Assembly (NCBI RefSeq): GCF_029968095.1
Contig: NZ_JASCIR010000023.1
Span: 38,905 to 102,904, forward strand
Direction: 5' to 3'
DNA length: 64,000 bases
Origin: Streptomyces solicavernae
GTDB lineage: Bacteria > Actinomycetota > Actinomycetes > Streptomycetales > Streptomycetaceae
The stretch's first letter is position 1. Each line of letters begins with the position of its first letter. The position numbers were made by a program, and so were the translations under genes. This document shows, piece by piece, positions 1-8,333 of this stretch. Below the pieces are notes generated by a model. The model did not search any database, had not been told where the DNA came from, and saw nothing but the letters and a program-made list of their open reading frames with translations.

Positions 1-458
1 GCGGCGTCTTCGTCACCAAGCTCGACGAGGACGACGTACGCGACATCTACTTCACCCGCTCCGCCATGGAGGCCGCCGCCTGCCGTCTCGTCCTGCGGCA
101 GGACCCGCAGCGCACCGCCGACCGCCTCGCCAAGGCCCACCGGGCGATGGCGACGGCGGCGCGCCGCGGCAACATGGCCCACCTCGGCGCCGCCGACATG
201 GAGTTGCACCAGATCCTGGTCGCCGAGTCCGGCAGCCGCCGGCTCGCCCGGATCGCGGAGACCCTGTTCGTCGAGACCCGCATGTGCCTGTCGGCCCTCA
301 CTCACCGCCACCCCGACCCGCAGGCCATGGTCGAGGAGCACGCCGCCCTCATCGAGGCCCTCCGCGCCGCGGACGAGCCCCGCCTGCTGACGCTGCTTGA
401 GGCGCATATGCAGGATGCGGTGGAGCGGTTGACGGGCGGGGAGGGTACGGCGGAGTAG
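1..458 (+). CDS. FadR/GntR-family regulator, C-terminal (FCD) part, 5' truncated by window edge
   Basis: The reading frame is already open at base 3 and ends in TAG at 456-458, so only the last ~151 residues are present. They are helical and resemble the FCD ligand-binding domain of FadR-type regulators: an early RSAMEAAA helix, DMELHQILV with the conserved Asp/His pair, and a late EEHAALIEAL helix with a metal-type His. The DNA-binding wHTH domain would lie to the left of the window. It precedes a catabolic operon on the same strand and probably controls it. A terminator-like hairpin follows immediately. Family call is from motifs only; the effector is unknown. Confidence 0.8.
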   Translation, partial: GVFVTKLDEDDVRDIYFTRSAMEAAACRLVLRQDPQRTADRLAKAHRAMATAARRGNMAHLGAADMELHQILVAESGSRRLARIAETLFVETRMCLSALTHRHPDPQAMVEEHAALIEALRAADEPRLLTLLEAHMQDAVERLTGGEGTAE

Positions 459-472
459 CCGTACGGCTGCTC

Positions 473-503
473 ATGGCCCGACCCCTCGCTGCGGTCGGGC
501 CAT
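473..503 (+). terminator. Hairpin terminator after the FCD regulator
   Basis: An 11-bp perfect inverted repeat (473-483 and 493-503) with a 9-nt loop lies 15 bp after the regulator stop. There is no T-tract, as is common in actinobacterial terminators. Confidence 0.6.
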
Positions 504-570
504 CGTGCCCTTCGCGGTCGAACTCGACCTCCACGAGCTGGACCCACCCTCCGAACACACGCAACGGCAC

Positions 571-585
571 ATCTGAAAATCAGAT
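571..585. promoter_or_regulatory. Palindrome ATCTGA-AAA-TCAGAT upstream of the monooxygenase operon
   Basis: A perfect 6-bp inverted repeat with a 3-bp centre lies in a locally AT-richer stretch, 111 bp before the monooxygenase start. Its size and place suit an operator for the adjacent FadR-type regulator. This is inference. Confidence 0.45.
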
Positions 586-696
586 CCCCTACCCCGAAAA
601 GATCTGTTGGACAGGCTTTCCGGCTCGGGCCAAGGATGTTCACGCGGTAGCGCGCAACCGTCACCTCGATGAACTACCGCCCGAGTGGAGGCTGAA

Positions 697-1956
697 GTGC
701 CGAGTGAAGAGACCGAAGTCGTCGTCGTCGGGGCCGGTCAGGCCGGCGTAGCGATGAGCGAGCACCTGGGGGCCCACGGCATACCGCACGTCGTCCTGGA
801 GCGGCACCGCATCGCCGAGCGGTGGCGGTCGGAGCGCTGGGACTCGCTGGTGGCGAACGGGCCCGCCTGGCACGACCGGTTCCCCGGCCTGGAGTTCACC
901 GACGTCCACCCCGACGCCTTCGCCTCGAAGGAACAGGTCGCCGACTACTTCGTCGCGTACGCCGAGAAGATCGGCGCCCCCGTCCGGTGCGGCGTCGAGG
1001 TGACGAAGGTACGCAAGCACGCGGGGCGCCCCGGGTTCCGGGTCGAGACGAGCGACGGGGCGATCGACGCCCGCTTCGTGGTGGCCGCCACCGGACCGTT
1101 CCAGCGGCCCGTGATCCCGCCGGTCGTGCCGGCCGGCGCCGGGCCCGTGCAGATCCACTCCAGCGCGTACCGCAATCCGGGCCAACTGCCCGAAGGGGCC
1201 GTGCTCGTGGTCGGCGCCGGGTCGTCCGGCGTGCAGATCGCCGACGAACTGCGCCGGTCCGGGCGGCAGGTGTTCCTCTCCGTCGGCCCGCACGACCGGC
1301 CGCCCCGGCAGTACCGCGGCCGGGACTTCTGCTGGTGGCTCGGCGTGCTCGGCCTGTGGGACCTGGACACGCCCCCGCAGGGCGCCGCCCACGTCACGAT
1401 CGCGGTCAGCGGCGCCCGCGGCGGCCACACCGTGGACTTCCGCGCCCTGGCCGCCGGCGGCATCGAACTCGTCGGCATGACCACCGCGTACGAGGACGGC
1501 GTACTGCGCTTCGCGTCCGACCTCGCGGAGAACATCGCGCTCGGCGACGAGAAGTACCTCGACCTGCTGCGCGCCGCCGACGCCTACGTCGAGCGCAACG
1601 GCCTCGACCTGCCCGAGGAGCCCGAGGCGCACGTCCTCGGCCCCGACCCGGCCTGCGTGACCGAGCCGCGGCGCGCCCTGGACCTGGCCGGGGCGGGCGT
1701 GACCTCGATCGTCTGGGCCACCGGCTTCGCCGCCGACTACGGCTGGCTGGACGTCGCCGCCTTCGACGCGAACGGCCGCCCCGACCAGCGCCGCGGCGTC
1801 TCCGCCGAGCCCGGCGTGTACTTCGTGGGCCTGCCCTGGCTGTCCCGGCGCGGGTCGAGCTTCATCTGGGGCGCCTGGCACGACGCCAAGTACATCGCCG
1901 ACCACATCACGACCCGGCGCGGCTACCTCGCGTACGGAACCGAGGACCGAGGATGA
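697..1956 (+). CDS. Flavin-containing monooxygenase-like FAD/NAD(P)-binding oxidoreductase
   Basis: The 419-residue protein has an FAD-binding GAGQAG at about residues 12-17 and a second, NADPH-type GAGSSG at about 173-178. This two-Rossmann layout is that of FMO, Baeyer-Villiger and N-hydroxylating monooxygenases. A late ATGFAADYGWLD segment is the typical C-terminal FAD contact. I chose GTG 697 because GGAGG lies 5 nt before it; an in-frame GTG at 685 is possible but would contain that Shine-Dalgarno. The gene overlaps the next by 4 bp and starts a five-gene coupled operon. It likely oxidises an amine or aromatic nitrogen compound at the pathway entry; the substrate is not readable from sequence. 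Confidence 0.85.
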   Translation: MPSEETEVVVVGAGQAGVAMSEHLGAHGIPHVVLERHRIAERWRSERWDSLVANGPAWHDRFPGLEFTDVHPDAFASKEQVADYFVAYAEKIGAPVRCGVEVTKVRKHAGRPGFRVETSDGAIDARFVVAATGPFQRPVIPPVVPAGAGPVQIHSSAYRNPGQLPEGAVLVVGAGSSGVQIADELRRSGRQVFLSVGPHDRPPRQYRGRDFCWWLGVLGLWDLDTPPQGAAHVTIAVSGARGGHTVDFRALAAGGIELVGMTTAYEDGVLRFASDLAENIALGDEKYLDLLRAADAYVERNGLDLPEEPEAHVLGPDPACVTEPRRALDLAGAGVTSIVWATGFAADYGWLDVAAFDANGRPDQRRGVSAEPGVYFVGLPWLSRRGSSFIWGAWHDAKYIADHITTRRGYLAYGTEDRG

Positions 1957-2525
1957 CTGAGGAGCAGCAAGCCATGACCTCCCCGAACGCACCCGTCACC
2001 GCCGGCGGGCACACCCGGATCCGCCCCTTCAACACCCGCGACACGTACCCCGAGCAGAGCCTCGACAACGACCTCTGCCAGGCCGTCGTCGCCGGGGACA
2101 CGGTGTACGTACGCGGGCAGATCGGCCAGGACCTCGACACCAGCGAGTCCGTCGGGATCGGTGACGCAGAGGCGCAGGCCGAGCGGGCCATGGCGAACAT
2201 CAAGATGCTGCTCGAAGAGTCCGGCAGCCGGATGGAACACCTGGTCAAGCTGACGATCTATCTGATCGACCCGCGGTACCGGGAGGCCGTCTACCGCACG
2301 GTCGGGCGCTGGACGAAGGGCGTCCACCCGATCTCCACCGGCCTGGTCGTCTCCGCGCTCGCCCGCCCGGAGTGGCTGTGCGAGATCGACGCGGTCGCCG
2401 TGATCCCGAAGGCCGCACAGGACTCCAAGACCTCGAAGGCCGCACAGGACTCGCAGTACTCGCAGTACTCGCAGGACTCGCAGTACTCGCAGGACTCGAA
2501 GGACTCGAAGGAGGAGCAGGCATGA
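1953..2525 (+). CDS. RidA/YjgF/UK114-family protein with repetitive C-terminal tail
   Basis: Residues ~10-150 form a RidA-like domain: DNDLCQAVVAGDTVYVRGQIG, then a paired helix with ERAMANIKMLLEESGS, and LVVSALARPEWLCEIDAVAV at the end. RidA proteins hydrolyse reactive enamines and imines or act as pathway deaminases. Here it would handle imines formed by the upstream monooxygenase. ATG 1953 overlaps the previous stop as ATGA; ATG 1974 with GGAG 9 nt upstream is an alternative. The last ~35 residues are a QDSQYS/KDSK low-complexity tail encoded by a 9-bp tandem repeat and are not part of the family fold. Confidence 0.8.
   Translation: MTEEQQAMTSPNAPVTAGGHTRIRPFNTRDTYPEQSLDNDLCQAVVAGDTVYVRGQIGQDLDTSESVGIGDAEAQAERAMANIKMLLEESGSRMEHLVKLTIYLIDPRYREAVYRTVGRWTKGVHPISTGLVVSALARPEWLCEIDAVAVIPKAAQDSKTSKAAQDSQYSQYSQDSQYSQDSKDSKEEQA
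2444..2512 (+). repeat. 9-bp tandem repeat in the RidA-like gene tail
   Basis: Units of the type GCAGKACTC and GAAGGACTC repeat in frame about seven times and encode the Gln/Lys-Asp/Tyr-Ser tail. The repeat stays open in frame up to the start of the next gene. Confidence 0.85.
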
Positions 2526-3196
2526 CGTTCTCCCTGGTGGTACGGGACGGCGGGCGGTTCGGCATCGCGGCGAGCTCGTCCAGCCCCGCGGTGGCGGCGC
2601 GCGTGGTCCATCTCCGGCCCGGCACCGGCGCGGCGACCTCGCAGAACGTCACCGACCCGACGCTCGGCCCGGATCTGCTGGACGCACTCGCGGAGCACGG
2701 CGACGCGGAGCGTGCCCTGGCCGCCGTCACGGGCGCCGCGCGCAACGAGAAGACCATCGCCTACCGGCAGTTGACCGTCCTCGGGCGCTCCGGTCCCGGC
2801 TTCGCGTACAGCGGTGCGCAGACCCTGGGCACCCACGCCTCGGCCACGGCGGACGGCGCGGTGGCGGCGGGCAACATGCTGTCCGGCGCGCACATCCCCC
2901 GCGTACTGCTCGACGCGTACGCGGCGGCCGAGGGCGAGCTGGAGGAACGTCTCGTCGCCGCCATGAAGGCCGCGCTCGCGGCCGGGGGCGAGGAGGGGCC
3001 GGTGTACTCGGCGGGCCTCGCGGTCGTCGCGGACGCCGGCTGGCGCGTGACCGACCTGCGCGTCGACTGGGCGGACGACCCGCTCGACCGGCTCGGCGAA
3101 CTCGTCGACGTCTGGCTGCCGCAGCGCGACGACTATGTGCGGCGCGGGCTGGACCCGGCGTCGGCTCCCTCGTACGGCGTGCCGGGGGACGAGTGA
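2522..3196 (+). CDS. DUF1028-family (Ntn-hydrolase-like) protein
   Basis: This 224-residue protein opens with MTFSLVVRD and carries GIAASSSSPAVAARV, TSQNVTDPTLGP and GFAYSGAQTL, the pattern of DUF1028 proteins. That family is commonly encoded beside amidohydrolases and RidA-like proteins in amino-compound catabolism; its reaction is not established. ATG overlaps the RidA stop as ATGA, and the stop overlaps the next start, so the protein should be made in step with its neighbours. A role in hydrolysing an N-acyl or N-carbamoyl intermediate is inference. Confidence 0.8.
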   Translation: MTFSLVVRDGGRFGIAASSSSPAVAARVVHLRPGTGAATSQNVTDPTLGPDLLDALAEHGDAERALAAVTGAARNEKTIAYRQLTVLGRSGPGFAYSGAQTLGTHASATADGAVAAGNMLSGAHIPRVLLDAYAAAEGELEERLVAAMKAALAAGGEEGPVYSAGLAVVADAGWRVTDLRVDWADDPLDRLGELVDVWLPQRDDYVRRGLDPASAPSYGVPGDE

Positions 3197-4332
3197 TGGC
3201 CGCGGAGCGGATGAAGCAGGCCGCGCGGGCGGCCGTCGAACAGCGGACGCATCAACTCATCGGTCTCTCACAGCAGTTGCACGCCGACCCGGAGACCGCG
3301 TGGGAGGAGCACCGGGCGGCCGCGGCCGTGCCCGAGCTGCTCGACCGGGCCGGGTTCGACGTCACCTCGGCGTATCTCGGCCTGGACACGGCGTTCCACG
3401 CCCGCTTCGGCAGCGGGCCGGTGCGGATCGCGCTGTGCGCGGAGTACGACGCGCTGCCGGGCCTCGGCCACGCCTGCGGGCACAACCTGATCGCCGCGAG
3501 CTCGGTCGGCGCGGCGCTCGGCCTGGCCGCCGTGGCCGACGAGGCCGGGCTGACCGTCGAGGTGTACGGCACACCGGCCGAGGAGGGCGGCGGCGGCAAG
3601 ATCGAGCTCCTTGAGCGGGGCGCGTTCGCCGGGGTGGACCTGGCGATGATGGTGCACCCGGCGCCGGTCGACGTGGCCGAGGCCCGCCCGTTCGCGGTCA
3701 GCCACTCGAAGGTTTCGTACACCGGGAAGTCCGCGCACGCCGCCGCCTACCCGGAGGCGGGGGTCAACGCGGCCGACGCGTTCACCGTCGCGCAGGTCGC
3801 CATCGGCCTGCTCCGGCAGCAGCTCCCGGCCTCGGCGCGGGTGCACGGCGTGGTGACGCACGCCGGGGACGCCCCGAACGCCATCCCCGAGCACGCGTCC
3901 GGACGTTGGTACGTACGGGCCGAAACCCTCGCGGAACTCGCCGAGCTGGAGCCGCGCGTCATGCGGGCCTTCGAGGCGGGCGCCCTCGCGACCGGCTGCG
4001 AGCTCGCCATCGAACCGGAGAGCAAGCCGTACGCGGAGTTCCGCGCGGACGAGGCGGCGCTCGCGCACTACCGCGCCAACGCCACAGCCCTGGGGCGGGA
4101 GTTCGCGCCGCCCGGCCAGGCGGCCCGGATGAACCGCGCCTCCACCGACATGGGCAACGTGTCGCAGGTGGTCCCGGCCATCCACCCGTACATCGGCATC
4201 GGCTCCCTGCCCGCCACCAACCACCAGCGGGAGTTCGCGGCCCACTGCGTCGGCGGCCGGGCGGAGCGGGCGCTGCTCGACGGGGCGGTGGCGCTGGCCT
4301 GGACCGGCGTGGACCGGGGGGCGGTGTCGTGA
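3196..4332 (+). CDS. M20-family amidohydrolase / N-acyl-amino acid deacylase
   Basis: The 378-residue protein has the M20 metal site pattern: GHACGHN at ~91-97 (Cys and His ligands), the catalytic Glu pair AEEGGGG at ~129-130, MVHPAP, and STDMGNVSQV with IHPYIGI near the end. AEYDALPGLGH is typical of the AbgB/IAA-amino acid hydrolase branch. The start is ATG 3196, which overlaps the previous TGA and has GGGGGA 6 nt upstream; GTG 3193 is less well spaced. The enzyme would release a free amino acid from an amide conjugate. Because an aspartase-like lyase follows, an N-acylated aspartate is an attractive substrate, but this is inference. Confidence 0.85.
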   Translation: MAAERMKQAARAAVEQRTHQLIGLSQQLHADPETAWEEHRAAAAVPELLDRAGFDVTSAYLGLDTAFHARFGSGPVRIALCAEYDALPGLGHACGHNLIAASSVGAALGLAAVADEAGLTVEVYGTPAEEGGGGKIELLERGAFAGVDLAMMVHPAPVDVAEARPFAVSHSKVSYTGKSAHAAAYPEAGVNAADAFTVAQVAIGLLRQQLPASARVHGVVTHAGDAPNAIPEHASGRWYVRAETLAELAELEPRVMRAFEAGALATGCELAIEPESKPYAEFRADEAALAHYRANATALGREFAPPGQAARMNRASTDMGNVSQVVPAIHPYIGIGSLPATNHQREFAAHCVGGRAERALLDGAVALAWTGVDRGAVS

Positions 4333-5735
4333 CCACCCGCTTCCGTACCGAGTACGACATGCTCGGCGCCGTAGAGGTCCCCGTGAACGCCTACTACGGG
4401 GCGCACACCACGCGAGCCGTCGCCAACTTCCCCCTCACCGGCGAGACCCTGGCCGACCGCCCGCACCTGGTCCGCGCCCTCGCCGCCGTCAAGGCCGCCG
4501 CCGCGCGGGCCAACGCCGACCTCGGCGCCCTCGAACCCGCGCTCGCCGAGGCCGTCACGCGGGCCTGCGCCGAGGTCGAACAGGGCGCGCTGCACGACCA
4601 GTTCGTCGTCGACCTGATCCAGGGCGGCGCCGGCACCTCGACCAACATGAACGCCAACGAGGTGCTCGCCAACCGCGCCCTGGAACTCCTCGGGCACCCC
4701 CGTGCCGCGTACGAGGTGCTGCATCCCCTGGACCACGTCAACCTCGGGCAGTCCACCAACGACGTGTACCCGACCGCCGTGAAGCTGGCCCTGGACGCGC
4801 ACATCGGCGAACTGCTGGCCGCCCTGGCGCAGTTGGGCGAGGCGTTCGCCGCGAAGGCCGCCGAGTTCGCGGACGTACTGAAGATGGGGCGCACCCAGCT
4901 GCAGGACGCCGTACCGATGACGCTCGGCCAGGAGTTCGGGGCGTTCGCGGCCACGCTCGCCGAGGACCGGGACCGGCTGGCCGAGGCCCGGGTGCTGCTT
5001 CACGAGCTGAACCTCGGCGGCACGGCGATCGGCACGGGCCTCAACGCCCGCCCCGGCTACCGGGAGCGCGCGGTCGGCCACCTGCGCCGCCGCACCGGCA
5101 TCCCCACGCTCGTCTCGGCGCCGGACCTGGTCGAGGCCACCCAGGACGTGGGGGTGTTCGTGCAGCTGTCCGGAGTGCTCAAGCGGATCGCCGTGAAGCT
5201 GTCGAAGATCTGCAACGATCTGCGGCTGCTCTCCTCGGGCCCGCAGGCCGGGTTCGGCGAGATCGTGCTGCCCGCGCGGCAGGCCGGGTCGTCGATCATG
5301 CCGGGCAAGGTCAACCCGGTGATCCCGGAGGCGGTCAACCAGATCGCGTTCGAGGTCATCGGGTACGACGTGACGGTCACCCTCGCCGCCGAGGGCGGAC
5401 AGCTCCAGCTCAACGCCTTCGAACCGGTCATCCACCGCGCCCTGAGCGCGGGCCTCGACCACCTCACCGCGGGCGTCACCGTCCTCACCGAACACTGCGT
5501 GCGCGGCATCACCGCCGACCGGGACCGGCTCGCGGCGACCGTCGCCGCCTCCACCGGACTCGTCACCGCGCTCGGCCCCGCACTCGGCCACGAGACCGCC
5601 TGCGCCCTGGCGCTTGAGGCCCACCACACCGGAAGACCCGCGCTCGACCTGATCCGCGAGCGCGCCCTGCTGACCGAGGCGGAGCTGGCCGAACTGACCA
5701 GTCCCGCCGCGCTGACCGGCCTGCCCGTGCGCTGA
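4329..5735 (+). CDS. Aspartate ammonia-lyase-like protein (fumarase/aspartase superfamily)
   Basis: The 468-residue length and the signature loop GSSIMPGKVNPVIPE at ~320-334 place this in the fumarase/aspartase superfamily. The Val-Ile-Pro-Glu end of the loop is closer to aspartases than to class II fumarases. Other family marks are GTSTNMNANEV, HVNLGQSTNDVYPTA and GRTQLQDAVPM. It would deaminate aspartate, or an N-substituted aspartate, to fumarate. GTG overlaps the M20 stop as GTGA, and it is the last of the coupled genes. A 67-bp gap separates it from the transporter. Exact substrate is uncertain. Confidence 0.85.
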   Translation: MTTRFRTEYDMLGAVEVPVNAYYGAHTTRAVANFPLTGETLADRPHLVRALAAVKAAAARANADLGALEPALAEAVTRACAEVEQGALHDQFVVDLIQGGAGTSTNMNANEVLANRALELLGHPRAAYEVLHPLDHVNLGQSTNDVYPTAVKLALDAHIGELLAALAQLGEAFAAKAAEFADVLKMGRTQLQDAVPMTLGQEFGAFAATLAEDRDRLAEARVLLHELNLGGTAIGTGLNARPGYRERAVGHLRRRTGIPTLVSAPDLVEATQDVGVFVQLSGVLKRIAVKLSKICNDLRLLSSGPQAGFGEIVLPARQAGSSIMPGKVNPVIPEAVNQIAFEVIGYDVTVTLAAEGGQLQLNAFEPVIHRALSAGLDHLTAGVTVLTEHCVRGITADRDRLAATVAASTGLVTALGPALGHETACALALEAHHTGRPALDLIRERALLTEAELAELTSPAALTGLPVR

Positions 5736-5802
5736 AGAGCACGGCAACCGGCGGCACCCGCCCTCAGCTCCGCTTCTCCACCCATCCACAAGGAGGCGTG
5801 CA

Positions 5803-7182
5803 ATGCCTACCTCTCACACCGGCGCCACGACGACCGACTCCCGGACAGCAACAGCCGGGGCCGGGGTCGAGGCGGCCACGGACGTGGTCACCCTGCGCAG
5901 GAGCGTCGCCGCGGGTGCCGTCGGCGTGTTCGTCCACTGGTTCGACTGGGCCGCGTACGCGTATCTCGCGGGCACCGTCGCGACCGTGTTCTTCCCCGCC
6001 GGGGACCGTACGACCGGACTGCTCGCGGTGTTCGGCGTGTTCGCCGTGTCCTTCGGCATCCGGCCGATCGGCGCCCTGGTCTTCGGCCCGCTCGGCGACA
6101 GGATCGGCCGCAAGCGCACGCTGTCCCTGGTCATCTTCACCATGTCGGGCGCCACCCTGGCGATCGGCCTGCTCCCCGGCTACCACTCGATCGGCATAGC
6201 CGCACCGATCCTGCTGGTCGTGCTGCGCCTGGTGCAGGGCTTCGCGGCGGGCGGCGAGTTCGGCAGCGCGGCGAGCTTCCTCGCGGAGAGCGCGCCGCGC
6301 CGCCGCCGGGGCTTCGGCGTGGGCTGGCTGGAGGTCGGCTCACTGCTCGGCTTCCTGGCCGGTTCGTTCGTCTTCCTGCTGCTGTCCACCGGGCTCGACG
6401 AGGCCCAGCTCACCGCCTGGGGCTGGCGCATCCCGTTCCTGATCGCCGCGCCACTCGGCGTCATCGGCTTCGTCATCCGCAACAAGATCGAGGACACCCC
6501 GGAGTACCGCGCCCTCGAAGCGAACGACACCGTCCCGCGCTCCCCCGCCCGCGAGCTCCTCCGCTCCCACCGCCGCCAACTCCTCCAGGCGGCGGGCCTG
6601 ATGGCGGCCATGCACGTCCCGTTCTACGCCGTACTCACGTACCTGGTGACGTACTCGACCGACCACCTCGGCCACTCCGCCGACAGCGCGGCCCTGCTCT
6701 CCACGGTCATCTCGCTGCTCGGCCTGGCGCTGGTGCCGCTGTTCGGCGCGCTCTCCGACAAGGTGGGCCGCAAGCCGGTGTTCGTCGGCGCGACGGCCGC
6801 GCTCCTGGTCGTGGCCACCCCCGCCTTCCTGCTGATGCGTACGGGGACGGCCGGGACGTGGATCGCGGGGCTGCTGCTCGGGGTGATCCTGGCGGCGATC
6901 CTCGGTACGTACGCGGTGTGGTCGGCGGAGATCTTCCCGACGCGGACCCGGCAGAGCGGCCTGTCGATCGCGTACAACGTCACGGCCGCGCTGTTCGCCG
7001 GGACGGTGCCGTACCTGATGACGGTGCTGATCTCGGCGACGGGCAGCACGCTGGTGCCGGGCCCGTACCTGATGGTGTTCGCGGCGGGCGGTCTGGTCGC
7101 GGCGCTGTCCCTGAAGGAGACGGCGGGTTCGCCGCTGCTGCACGCGGAGGACGTGGCGACGGCGGCGCCCGGCCGGGGGTAG
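5803..7182 (+). CDS. MFS transporter, metabolite:H+ symporter type
   Basis: This is a 459-residue, 12-helix membrane protein. FVHWFDWAAYAYLAG in helix 1, GPLGDRIGRKRTL in loop 2-3 and LVQGFAAGGEFGSA in helix 4 are marks of the metabolite:H+ symporter branch (citrate, alpha-ketoglutarate, shikimate, proline/betaine type). DKVGRKPVF repeats the loop motif in the second half. AAGGAGG lies 7 nt before the ATG. It follows the catabolic operon and likely imports its carboxylated substrate. A Thr/Ala-rich N-terminus of about 40 residues precedes helix 1. Confidence 0.85.
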   Translation: MPTSHTGATTTDSRTATAGAGVEAATDVVTLRRSVAAGAVGVFVHWFDWAAYAYLAGTVATVFFPAGDRTTGLLAVFGVFAVSFGIRPIGALVFGPLGDRIGRKRTLSLVIFTMSGATLAIGLLPGYHSIGIAAPILLVVLRLVQGFAAGGEFGSAASFLAESAPRRRRGFGVGWLEVGSLLGFLAGSFVFLLLSTGLDEAQLTAWGWRIPFLIAAPLGVIGFVIRNKIEDTPEYRALEANDTVPRSPARELLRSHRRQLLQAAGLMAAMHVPFYAVLTYLVTYSTDHLGHSADSAALLSTVISLLGLALVPLFGALSDKVGRKPVFVGATAALLVVATPAFLLMRTGTAGTWIAGLLLGVILAAILGTYAVWSAEIFPTRTRQSGLSIAYNVTAALFAGTVPYLMTVLISATGSTLVPGPYLMVFAAGGLVAALSLKETAGSPLLHAEDVATAAPGRG

Positions 7183-7197
7183 CCCCTTAGGGTCGGG

Positions 7198-7243
7198 CCC
7201 GGGCAGGGTTCACCGGGCAGGGTGCACCGGGCAGGAAGGCACG
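7198..7243 (+). repeat. 14-bp tandem repeat between MFS and LysR genes
   Basis: The unit CCGGGCAGGGTKCA occurs about three times just upstream of the LysR-type gene. The last unit merges into its Shine-Dalgarno region (GGAAGGCACGAGG). Confidence 0.7.
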
Positions 7244-7255
7244 AGGTGTTCTCGC

Positions 7256-8281
7256 ATGACGTCACCGTCACCGTCACCGCTGGGGTCGCCGGGGTCACCG
7301 GGGTCACCGGGGTCACCGGGGTCACCGGGGTCACCGGGGTCACCGGGGTCACTGGGGCCACTGGGGCCACTGGGGTTCACCCTCGTACAGCTCCGCTACT
7401 TCCTGGTCACCGCCGAGCGCGGCTCGGTCACGGAGGCCTCGGTGGAGCTGCACATCGCGCAGTCCGCGGTGTCCGCCGCCATCCACAACCTGGAGCGCGA
7501 CCTGCAGGTGCAGCTGTTCATCCGGCGGCGCGGCCGGGGCCTGACCCTGACGCCCGCCGGGGAACGCCTGCGCCAGCAGGGGCGTGACCTGCTCTCGCGC
7601 GCCCGCGAAGTGGAGCGGGAGGCGCGGGGCGACGGCGAGACGGTGTCGGGCCCGGTCTCGGTCGGCTGCTTCGTCACCCTCTCCCCGTACTACCTGCCCG
7701 CCCTGTTCAGCGAGTGCACGCGGCGCTTCCCGGGCATCGAGATCGACGTGTTCGAGGCGGAGACGGACCAGCTGGTGCACGCCCTGGCCACGGGCCGCAT
7801 CGACTTCGCCCTCACGTACGACCTGGGCCTGTCGACCGAGCCGGAGGTGCGCAGCGAGACTCTCGCGCGGGCCCCTGCGTACGTGATCGTCGCGGCCGGG
7901 CATCCGCTGGCCGGCCGGGACAGCGTGGAGCTGGCCGAGCTGTCGGCGGAGCCGCTGGTCCTGCTGGACCTGCCGCACAGCCGCGACTACTTCCGCTCCC
8001 TGGTCGCGGCCACCGGCACGGCCCCCGACGTCCGCTACCGCACCCAGTCGTACGAAACGGTCCGCTCGCTGGTCGCACGGGGCCTCGGGTACTCCGTCCT
8101 GAACCAGCGCCCGGCGACGAGTGAGACGTACGGCGGCGGAGAGGTGGTGGAGCTGGAGCTCCGGGGCGCGGGACCGGCGTTGGAGGTCAGGCTGGCCACG
8201 CTGGAGGGGGTGGCGCAGTCCGCGCGGGCGCGGGCGGTGATGGGGGTGCTGCGGGATGTGGCGCCGGGCCAGGCGCCCTGA
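7256..8281 (+). CDS. LysR-family transcriptional regulator with Gly-Ser-Pro repeat N-terminus
   Basis: A normal LysR wHTH begins near residue 44 (TLVQLRYFLVTAERGSVTEA) with ASVELHIAQSAVSAAIHNLE as recognition region, followed by LTPAGERL and a linker helix. A periplasmic-binding-like effector domain extends from ~residue 130. The first ~40 residues are SPG repeats from a 9-bp tandem repeat and are foreign to the family. ATG 7256 is the only obvious ATG. A start inside the repeat cannot be excluded because GTG-containing codons are absent in this frame. It probably regulates the upstream transporter and operon. Confidence 0.85.
   Translation: MTSPSPSPLGSPGSPGSPGSPGSPGSPGSPGSLGPLGPLGFTLVQLRYFLVTAERGSVTEASVELHIAQSAVSAAIHNLERDLQVQLFIRRRGRGLTLTPAGERLRQQGRDLLSRAREVEREARGDGETVSGPVSVGCFVTLSPYYLPALFSECTRRFPGIEIDVFEAETDQLVHALATGRIDFALTYDLGLSTEPEVRSETLARAPAYVIVAAGHPLAGRDSVELAELSAEPLVLLDLPHSRDYFRSLVAATGTAPDVRYRTQSYETVRSLVARGLGYSVLNQRPATSETYGGGEVVELELRGAGPALEVRLATLEGVAQSARARAVMGVLRDVAPGQAP
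7282..7380 (+). repeat. 9-bp tandem repeat (GGGGTCACC) in the LysR gene N-terminus
   Basis: Eleven 9-bp units, seven nearly identical and the outer ones diverged, encode a Gly-Ser-Pro run. Array length is a multiple of three, so unit gain or loss keeps the frame. Confidence 0.9.
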
Positions 8282-8283
8282 AA

Positions 8284-8301
8284 CGGGTGGCGGGACACCC
8301 G
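8284..8301. terminator. Short hairpin between convergent LysR and TetR genes
   Basis: CGGGTG and CACCCG flank 6 nt directly after the LysR stop. The stem is short, so terminator function is tentative. Confidence 0.4.
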
Positions 8302-8333
8302 AAAACCAGCGCCGCAGGCTTTGACCCCTGAGG

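Noticed and set aside
661..1992. Long minus-strand frame opposite the monooxygenase gene
   Set aside because: The plus-strand frame has clear FAD and NADP motifs; the minus frame has none.
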